From contig DAOWAC010000073.1 of NCBI GenBank assembly GCA_030634785.1, positions 1 to 5,488 of the forward strand: DNA of 5,488 bases, written 5' to 3'. The notes beneath the pieces are model-generated. The model was given only the letters and a program-made list of their open reading frames with translations, searched no databases and was not told the origin of the DNA. Shown here one piece after another: positions 1 through 4,294 of the stretch. How positions within the stretch are numbered: position 1 is the stretch's first letter; the number at the start of each line of letters is the position of its first letter. The translations under genes and the position numbers were made by a program. The DNA is from Chloroflexota bacterium (GTDB taxonomy: Archaea > Iainarchaeota > Iainarchaeia > Iainarchaeales > GCA-2688035).

Positions 1-730
1 AATAGGTTTTTCCGCTTCCAAAATTAAAAGCTTCTGCTCCAAGTTTTTCTTTTACCGCCTTTTCGCTCAAAAGCCTAAGGCCTTCAACAACGTCTTCAAT
101 ATAGAGCATATCACGCAAACTTTCTCCTTTGCCATAAATTTGTGCAGGCTTTCCTGCCAAAAGATTTCTTACTGTACTTGGAACAAGCCTTGAATAATTG
201 CTGTCATATCCTCCAAAAACATTTGTAAGCCTTGCAATTCCAATACTCACATCCTTTGAAAATTCTCTGCAAACATTTTCTGCCGCAATCTTGCTTTTGG
301 CATATTGTCCTGTTCCAATAAGTGGCTGTTCTTCATCAACACATTCTTCTGTTAAGTCTCCGTAAGCTCTTGCTGTTGAAATAAACACTATTGCACTCCC
401 ATACTTTTTTGCTGCTTCTAAAACATTTCTTGTTCCTTCAACATTTGTTTCAAAAGCAGCTTTTTCATCTTCAACTACTTGCTCTTGCGTACTTTTTGCT
501 GCAAGATGAAAACAAACATCTGGCTTGCTTTCAGAAAAAGCTTTTTCAATCTCTTCCCTATTTCCTATATCTCCAATAACAACTTTTACTGAATCAGCAA
601 TACCTTGCTTTTGAAACATTTCATTGTCTGCATAAACCATTGCGGTTACCTCTGCATTGTTTTCAACAAGATTTTTGCAAAGCCAGCTTCCAATAAAGCC
701 GTTTCCTCCAGTAACCAAGACATTTTTCAT
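1..730 (-). CDS. NAD-dependent epimerase/dehydratase (extended SDR), 3' end outside window
   Basis: The first 243 codons of an extended short-chain dehydrogenase/reductase, open to the window edge; family members usually have about 300-340 residues, so roughly 70-100 are missing. The N-terminus has the Rossmann dinucleotide motif TGGNGFIG (residues 7-14). An FHLAA segment (74-78), a Ser/Thr-Tyr region FISTARAYG (116-124) and the catalytic YAKSK (Tyr143, Lys147) follow. RLTNVFGG (167-174) and LRDMLYIEDV (205-214) match the sugar-nucleotide binding part of the family. The GSWL after the glycine motif and FETNVEGT (93-100) recall CDP-glucose/GDP-mannose 4,6-dehydratases, but 4-epimerases are equally possible. 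I infer it acts on a cytosolic nucleotide sugar. The start is supported by GGTGA at 735-739, four bases upstream. It is 33 nt after a methyltransferase gene and is presumably the third gene of that operon. The family call is firm; the substrate is unknown. Confidence 0.93.
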   Translation of the reverse strand, partial: MKNVLVTGGNGFIGSWLCKNLVENNAEVTAMVYADNEMFQKQGIADSVKVVIGDIGNREEIEKAFSESKPDVCFHLAAKSTQEQVVEDEKAAFETNVEGTRNVLEAAKKYGSAIVFISTARAYGDLTEECVDEEQPLIGTGQYAKSKIAAENVCREFSKDVSIGIARLTNVFGGYDSNYSRLVPSTVRNLLAGKPAQIYGKGESLRDMLYIEDVVEGLRLLSEKAVKEKLGAEAFNFGSGKTY

Positions 731-763
731 TTTTTCACCGCTTTACTTATCTTTTCCCAAACT

Positions 764-1339
764 TCACTTGCTTACTTTTCCAACAATTGAAAAATACGCG
801 CTTCCATTGTGTTTTGGATAAAGATAATCAATTGATTGTCTCCAAAAAAGCTTTTTTTCAACAATTTCAAGTCCAAGCATTTTGAACATTGTTTCAACAT
901 GGCCTGGCTGGAACATCATCTTATGCTGTTCCTCTGGCTTTTTGGTGTGCTTTTGCCAGAGAAGTGAATGATAGTTTCCAAAAGGCTTGCTTTTTTTGTG
1001 ATAACGCCAGTAATCTGCATTGTCAACAGCAACTTGCACAAAACCACCAGGTTTTGCATACAAGACACATTTTTTTAAAAATTGTAATGGGTTTCCCATA
1101 TAATCCAAAACACTTGCACTGTAAACAAGCTCGTATTTATTCCAATGCTCTTTTGGAAGAGTTTCTTCAAGATTCCAAACCAAATCAGTACAGCCTGTTT
1201 TAACATAGTCTACTCCGAATGCACCTTCAATTTTCTTGTTTCCGCATCCAAGATCCAGCTTTTTTCCGCTTACTTTGAATACAGGCGCGTCTATTTCCTG
1301 CGTTGGTTTCCTGTCATCCATAAAAACTTCCGACTTCAT
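764..1339 (-). CDS. Class I SAM-dependent methyltransferase (second gene of operon)
   Basis: A 191-residue protein with a class I methyltransferase fold. SAM-binding motif I is LDLGCGNKK (residues 28-36), the acidic end of strand beta-2 is Asp44 in GVDYV, and the motif II/III region is YELVYSASVLDYMGNPLQFL then KPGGFVQVAV (96-105). The C-terminal part is rich in His, Trp and Tyr and may form the acceptor site. No membrane segment is visible. The ATG overlaps the stop of the upstream methyltransferase in an ATGA (1336-1339), which suggests translational coupling; a GGGAAAGG stretch lies just upstream as a possible ribosome-binding site. A second in-frame Met at residue 7 is an alternative start. 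The next gene, an SDR epimerase/dehydratase, follows after 33 nt, so a sugar or sugar-nucleotide acceptor is plausible, but the acceptor cannot be read from the sequence. Short enzymes of this type are also used on lipids and small molecules. Confidence 0.88.
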   Translation of the reverse strand: MKSEVFMDDRKPTQEIDAPVFKVSGKKLDLGCGNKKIEGAFGVDYVKTGCTDLVWNLEETLPKEHWNKYELVYSASVLDYMGNPLQFLKKCVLYAKPGGFVQVAVDNADYWRYHKKSKPFGNYHSLLWQKHTKKPEEQHKMMFQPGHVETMFKMLGLEIVEKKLFWRQSIDYLYPKHNGSAYFSIVGKVSK

Positions 1340-2040
1340 GCTTTTTTTACCTTTCCCTTGCTTTTTATATTTCTTGCAAAAATTATCATGCCCTCACTTA
1401 AGTTTGTTGGCAAAAAATTTCTGCCATGGTATGAAAATCCGACTTTTTTAAACACCTTAAATCCATAGGTTTCCAAAAATCCTTTCATTGCAGGAACTGT
1501 AAAAACAGATTTGTGCCATGAAGAATGCTTTACTCCAAACAAGGAACCATGCCTCCATTCTGAAGGGTGGTAATTGGTTGGAGCAAAACCAAACAGTAAT
1601 GAAAAGCGGTTTACTATGTTTGCAAGGTTTGGAGTTGTAATAATTAAAGCGCCTCCGTCTTTCAGAACGCGGTGTAATTCTATTACCAGCTTGTCTGGTT
1701 CAACCAAATGTTCTATTACGTCTCCTAAGAAGACAACGTCAAAATAATCTTTTACAAATTCTGTTTTTTCTGCAAAGTTTTCACAAATCTCAATATCACA
1801 ACCCTTTATTTGTTTGGCTATCATGTTTACTGAAACTATTTCAACTCCTGGGAATGCTTTTTTGAAAATTTTAAAGCTTTCAGTTGTTCCGCCAAAATCC
1901 CCCAGTCTTGCACCTTTTTTCAAAAGCTTTGCCATTACAGGCAGTGCCTTTTTCATTTTTGGCATTCCAGTAAGACCGCCATTATAGAAATAATCATTAT
2001 ACCAAAAGTCTTTGTCCTTATACTCGTTAACTTCAACCAT
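1336..2040 (-). CDS. Class I SAM-dependent methyltransferase, atypical motif I (first gene of operon)
   Basis: A 234-residue protein of the Methyltransf_11/23 type. The clearest part is FDVVFLGDVIEHLVEPDKL (residues 100-118) followed by LHRVLKDGGALIITTPN (122-138), which is the motif II/III block of this family. SAM motif I is unusual: GARLGDFGGTTES (43-55) in place of the common VLDLGCGTG, and the acidic residue expected at the end of beta-2 appears to be replaced by Asn in VSVNMI (69-74). It may still bind SAM through the GDFGG loop, or binding may be weakened. A His/Trp-rich insertion (NYHPSEWRHG, 156-165) probably shapes the acceptor pocket. It overlaps the next methyltransferase by 4 nt. 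A TATA-like ATTTAAAT lies about 58 bases upstream of the ATG. The ribosome-binding site is weak (GGTTGA directly before ATG). I infer a role in surface sugar modification from the operon only. Confidence 0.87.
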   Translation of the reverse strand: MVEVNEYKDKDFWYNDYFYNGGLTGMPKMKKALPVMAKLLKKGARLGDFGGTTESFKIFKKAFPGVEIVSVNMIAKQIKGCDIEICENFAEKTEFVKDYFDVVFLGDVIEHLVEPDKLVIELHRVLKDGGALIITTPNLANIVNRFSLLFGFAPTNYHPSEWRHGSLFGVKHSSWHKSVFTVPAMKGFLETYGFKVFKKVGFSYHGRNFLPTNLSEGMIIFARNIKSKGKVKKA

Positions 2041-2094
2041 TCAACCACTTAACAAAAATGCTCAAACCTATCTAAATCATACAACTACAAAGGG

Positions 2095-2102
2095 ATTTAA
2101 AT
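2095..2102. promoter_or_regulatory. Palindromic TATA-like box ATTTAAAT, possibly bidirectional
   Basis: ATTTAAAT is its own reverse complement, so it could recruit TBP for both strands. On the minus strand a transcript would start near 2072, about 32 nt before the ATG of the first methyltransferase. On the plus strand it would start near 2125, at the beginning of the candidate structured RNA. The assignment rests on archaeal TATA-to-start spacing of about 25 nt; transcription itself was not seen. Confidence 0.5.
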
Positions 2103-2124
2103 GCTATTCTATGAGAGGATTGTA

Positions 2125-2231
2125 TTATTGGGGAAAAGCGCGGCTGAAAAGTTCTTCTTGTTTAATTGATTGCTACAGTCTATTGCTCAAGAAAGCTGAG
2201 TCAATTCTTGAAACAATTTTGCGTTTTTTTT
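2125..2231 (+). ncRNA. Candidate structured small RNA, plus strand, ending in a T8 run
   Basis: This stretch fills most of the only sizeable gene-free gap (2041-2249) and has ordered complementarity. AATTGA (2164-2169) pairs with TCAATT (2201-2206). Continuing outward, TTGTTT (2158-2163) pairs with AAACAA (2211-2216) after a 4-nt bulge, AAAA (2147-2150) with TTTT (2217-2220), and CGC (2139-2141) with GCG (2221-2223). The outer strand then runs into T8 (2224-2231), as expected of an archaeal terminator. A TATA-like box lies about 26 bp before the proposed start. A competing hairpin, TCAAGAA (2187-2193) with TTCTTGA (2205-2211), would break part of the main stem. It lacks tRNA features and clear C/D boxes. 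Alternatives are an untranslated region, or a short 40-codon ORF (2111-2233) with no ribosome-binding site. AT-rich DNA forms such pairings easily, so confidence is low. Confidence 0.33.
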
Positions 2232-2249
2232 AAGTTTGACAAACTCAGT

Positions 2250-3347
2250 TTAAGTCAGCTCCTTGCAGTAGGGGTTTTTTGCAAGCCAGTTTCCTGTGAG
2301 GGAAAAGGCCCATGGCCTGCAGTCTACACAGGCAAATCTTAGAGAGCAATCTTTGCAGTCTTTGATTTTTCCACAGCTGTATTTTTCAGCGTTTGTTTTC
2401 ATTTTTTCATAAATTTGTTTAAAGCTTTCTTTTGTTAAGTCTCCAAGAATCTTGTCTCTGTCAAAAACACAGGCAATTACTTTGCCTGTTGCTGTTATTC
2501 CGCATCTTCTAGCCCAACAGTTGTTGTAGAACTGTTTTAGTACAAAGTAATCAAATGAAAGAGAAGCAGGCTTTCCCCTTGCTTTAATGTAACCTTTTGG
2601 AAAAGAGCATGTTATGCATCCTGGAATGTTTGAGGCATTCTGCCTTCCTCCTGGTCTTGCAATGCTGAATTCTATTGGAATGTTCAATTCTTTAAAGTGT
2701 TTTTTGATTTTGTTTTTAGAATACTGGTTTTCTTTCAAAATAATAACTTGTCCTCTTAGTCTTACACCAAGTTCTTTGAGTTTTTTAAGGGAAGTCTGCT
2801 GTTTTTCAAAACTTCCTTGTATTCCTGTAACGAAGTCATGCATTTTTGCTTTGTGGCCATAGGCGGAAAACTGCACCAGGCAGTCTGTTTCTTTTAGTGC
2901 TTTTGCCTGTTTTTGTGAGATGCTTATAAGGTTTGAGAAAAGGCTTGTTTTTATTCCAATAGAGTGAGTGTAGTAAAGCAGTTTTGTTAAGTCTTTTCTT
3001 AGCGTGGCCTCTCCACCTGTGAATAAGAGCGATTTTGGTTTGAATTTTGAAAGTTCATTAATTATTTTTTTCCACTGTTTTGTGTCAAGCTCTTTTTCTT
3101 TTTTTCCAAAGTTTTTTCCGCCATAGCAATGTTTGCATTTTAAATTGCATTGGCTTGTTAGTTCAAGGTTTGCAAACTTTAAACCAATTTCGTTGTTTTC
3201 TGCAAGCAATGGCTTTAGGTCTGTTTCATTGTAGGCAAATTGTTTAAATTTTTCTGCCTCTGCCTTGTTTAATTTGAAGACTTTGCCTTTTTCAAAGTCG
3301 TACAAAGCTTTGCCATTGCTTCCGCTGACCAAAAACTTTTGCTGCAT
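2250..3347 (-). CDS. Radical SAM/SPASM peptide-modifying enzyme (putative RiPP maturase)
   Basis: A 365-residue cytosolic iron-sulfur enzyme. The radical SAM motif is CNLKCKHC (Cys67, Cys71, Cys74), CX3CX2C, with the SAM-binding TGGEA at 110-114. The C-terminal third is a SPASM domain: Cys282-X5-Gly-X4-Cys293, then Cys325, Cys331-X2-Cys334-X5-Cys340-X2-Cys343 and Cys361, enough for two auxiliary 4Fe-4S clusters. Further cysteines (244, 247, 277) lie between the domains. The N-terminus (about 12-40, YDFEKGKVFKLN) resembles the strand pattern of PqqD/RRE peptide-recognition domains; this is a pattern impression only. SPASM radical SAM enzymes commonly form thioether or C-C crosslinks in ribosomal peptides. 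The 30-codon cysteine-ended peptide gene ending 32 nt upstream is the obvious substrate candidate. A GAGAGGAT segment just upstream of the ATG could be the ribosome-binding site. Other SPASM roles, such as an anaerobic sulfatase-type activase, are less likely because no partner enzyme is nearby. Confidence 0.92.
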   Translation of the reverse strand: MQQKFLVSGSNGKALYDFEKGKVFKLNKAEAEKFKQFAYNETDLKPLLAENNEIGLKFANLELTSQCNLKCKHCYGGKNFGKKEKELDTKQWKKIINELSKFKPKSLLFTGGEATLRKDLTKLLYYTHSIGIKTSLFSNLISISQKQAKALKETDCLVQFSAYGHKAKMHDFVTGIQGSFEKQQTSLKKLKELGVRLRGQVIILKENQYSKNKIKKHFKELNIPIEFSIARPGGRQNASNIPGCITCSFPKGYIKARGKPASLSFDYFVLKQFYNNCWARRCGITATGKVIACVFDRDKILGDLTKESFKQIYEKMKTNAEKYSCGKIKDCKDCSLRFACVDCRPWAFSLTGNWLAKNPYCKELT

Positions 3348-3358
3348 GTTATCCTCTC

Positions 3359-3430
3359 AAAAAAAGAAAGAAACGCGGTTTAACAGTTTTCTGAACAGGT
3401 TGCACAAGTTGCATAGTCTCTAATCGCGTT
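3359..3430 (-). terminator. Possible attenuator: stem bracketing the peptide core plus T-rich tract
   Basis: On the minus strand AACGCG (3430-3425) is complementary to CGCGTT (3377-3372). The arms enclose the part of the peptide gene encoding the cysteine core and its stop codon. The downstream arm is followed by TCTTTCTTTTTTT (3371-3359), a U-rich RNA tract before the ribosome-binding site of the radical SAM gene. Archaeal RNA polymerase can terminate at U-tracts, so partial termination here could give more precursor than enzyme transcript. The loop is about 47 nt, long for a classical terminator. Confidence 0.38.
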
Positions 3431-3472
3431 CTTAATGAATGGTACTGTTTCTGAAACTCTTATCTCCTGCAT
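3380..3472 (-). CDS. Putative RiPP precursor peptide, 30 residues with C-terminal CX2CX3C
   Basis: A 31-codon gene (ATG to TAA) for a 30-residue peptide. The first 20 residues, beginning MQEIRVSETVPF, are charged and free of cysteine, as in a leader. The last ten are ATCATCSENC, with Cys23, Cys26 and Cys30 and cysteine as the final residue. The Ala-Thr-Cys tripeptide is repeated, coded GCA-ACT-TGT then GCA-ACC-TGT. Translation is well supported: GGTGAT, an exact archaeal Shine-Dalgarno sequence, lies six bases before the ATG, and a TATA element lies about 58 bases upstream. The radical SAM/SPASM gene starts 32 nt after the stop. Peptide followed by SPASM enzyme is the usual order in sactipeptide, ranthipeptide and SCIFF-type loci. 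I do not recognise this precursor family. There is no signal peptide, no transporter or protease gene in view, and the cleavage site is unknown. A small metal-binding peptide is an alternative. Confidence 0.8.
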   Translation of the reverse strand: MQEIRVSETVPFIKNAIRDYATCATCSENC

Positions 3473-3478
3473 TTTAGT

Positions 3479-3484
3479 ATCACC
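3479..3484 (-). promoter_or_regulatory. Strong archaeal ribosome-binding site GGTGAT for the peptide gene
   Basis: GGTGAT on the minus strand matches the 3' end of archaeal 16S rRNA and lies six bases before the ATG at 3472. It is the best ribosome-binding site noticed in the window, it decides the start of the 30-codon gene, and it suggests strong translation. Confidence 0.8.
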
Positions 3485-3524
3485 TGCAAGTAATTACAGC
3501 AACAATCTTTTAGAGAATTTACCC

Positions 3525-3537
3525 TTATATTTAAGGT
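3525..3537 (-). promoter_or_regulatory. TATA/BRE promoter of the peptide-radical SAM operon
   Basis: The minus strand reads ACCTTAAATATAA here, directly after the end of the upstream regulator gene. The implied transcription start is near 3504, giving an untranslated leader of about 30 nt that contains the GGTGAT site. Twelve of 13 bases match the element before the HTH_10 regulator (ACCTTATATATAA). CCTTA/TAAGG half-sites (3523-3536) make the box nearly symmetrical, so a repressor could bind over it; that is inference. Confidence 0.62.
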
Positions 3538-4194
3538 TTATCTAATTTGTCTTATTAAATCAGGCATTACTTTGTGTTCTGCTTTTTTCAGGTGCTCTCT
3601 AAAGGTTTGTACTGAAACATTCATTGCTTTTGAGAGCTTTGAAAAATCAGCTTTTTTTGGCCAGTCATAGTATCCCATTTCCAGGGCAAGTTCTAAAGCG
3701 CGCTTTTGTTGCTTGCTTAGTTTTGGCCGAAAGTGTGCGAAGTAAATGTCTGTTAACTTGCCTTCTTGGATTTTTTCAACTTTTACTTCTTTTAGAGATT
3801 TCTGTAGTCTTTTAATAAAATCAGTCAAGACAGACTTTTTCCAAGAGGCAACCTCCCAATACTCAAAGCCTTCTGTATCATCTGTTACTGGCTTGTAGTA
3901 GAATAACTTTGAGTTGTAAAAGGCAGAGGGAAAATCATCAGGTCTTACTTCAACAAAGAAGATTGCATTTCCTTCAACTTCAAGGTTTTTAACTCTTGAA
4001 TCGCTTGCAACATCCTCAATAAAGGCCTTAACATCCTTTTCTTTTCCTGAAAGAGTCTGAATCTGCGGAGCATGAATCCTGTCGTTCTCTTTGAAAACAT
4101 CAAAAACAATTCCGCCAATGTCCACAACATTGAATTTCCTGCATCTGTTTCCAATAACACAATCATGCCTAATCTTTACCCTAGTAACCCACAT
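3538..4194 (-). CDS. HTH_10 (bacterio-opsin activator-type) transcriptional regulator
   Basis: A 218-residue protein whose C-terminus is a typical HTH_10 domain. It runs LSKQQKRALELALEMGYYDW (159-178) into the helix-turn-helix FSKLSKAMNVSVQTFREHLK (184-203), as in the Bat/bacterio-opsin activator family. Residues 1-155 are a probable sensor domain; the N-terminus has His10, Cys12 and Cys18 (RHDCVIGNRC), a possible metal or redox site, though this is inference. No membrane segment is seen. Its stop lies at the edge of the promoter of the peptide/radical SAM operon, so it is a good candidate to control that operon. The start is less certain. ATG at 4194 gives MWVTRV, which fits the openings I recall for related proteins. 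However, the strongest TATA-like element is centred only about 13 bp upstream, too close for the usual 25-bp spacing. Either the mRNA is leaderless from a weaker TTTTAATC element or the gene is co-transcribed from upstream. Confidence 0.88.
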   Translation of the reverse strand: MWVTRVKIRHDCVIGNRCRKFNVVDIGGIVFDVFKENDRIHAPQIQTLSGKEKDVKAFIEDVASDSRVKNLEVEGNAIFFVEVRPDDFPSAFYNSKLFYYKPVTDDTEGFEYWEVASWKKSVLTDFIKRLQKSLKEVKVEKIQEGKLTDIYFAHFRPKLSKQQKRALELALEMGYYDWPKKADFSKLSKAMNVSVQTFREHLKKAEHKVMPDLIRQIR

Positions 4195-4222
4195 AAGAAC
4201 TTTATATATAAGGTAAAGATTA
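4170..4222. repeat. 11-bp perfect inverted repeat flanking the regulator start, possible operator
   Basis: TAATCTTTACC (4170-4180) and GGTAAAGATTA (4212-4222) are exact reverse complements separated by 31 bp. One arm lies within the first codons of the HTH_10 gene, the other beyond the TATA-like element. The arm centres are 42 bp apart, about four helical turns, which would put two bound dimers on the same DNA face. Autoregulation by the encoded regulator is inferred from position. Confidence 0.5.
4200..4214 (-). promoter_or_regulatory. TATA-like element before the HTH_10 regulator
   Basis: The minus strand reads ACCTTATATATAAAG, close to the promoter of the peptide gene. It ends six bases before the ATG, so it cannot be a standard TATA box for that start. 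It may be an AT-rich proximal element of a leaderless promoter, a promoter for a shorter protein form, or, read on the plus strand as TTTATATATA, a promoter for an antisense transcript into the G-rich stretch at 4236-4270. Confidence 0.42.
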
Positions 4223-4294
4223 AAAGAGTTTTTTTGGCAGGAAAAGGGATTTGGGGTGAGGGTTTGAAGGAATCAATTTTTTTGAAGAAATTTT

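Noticed and set aside
391..1468. Several plus-strand ORFs of 60-107 codons
   Set aside because: They lie opposite the SDR and methyltransferase genes and encode Phe/Leu/Gln/His-rich sequence typical of antisense frames of Lys/Glu-rich genes.
2131..2223. tRNA or C/D box RNA in the structured gap
   Set aside because: There is no cloverleaf or GTTCRA T-loop. CTGA occurs, but no proper RTGATGA C box lies at the required distance.
2111..2233. A 40-codon plus-strand ORF (and its longer 73-codon form from 2012) in the intergenic gap
   Set aside because: No ribosome-binding site, the long form runs through the start of the methyltransferase gene, and the C-terminal Phe codons are just the T8 run. 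The RNA interpretation fits slightly better.
2233..2245. Inverted repeat AGTTTG-A-CAAACT after the radical SAM gene
   Set aside because: The one-base spacer cannot form an RNA hairpin loop without losing pairs, and the minus strand continues into an A-run, so it is not a terminator. It may be chance in AT-rich DNA.
3945..4166. A 73-codon minus-strand ORF inside the HTH_10 gene
   Set aside because: It is in another frame of a well-supported coding gene, has no ribosome-binding site and no recognisable domain.
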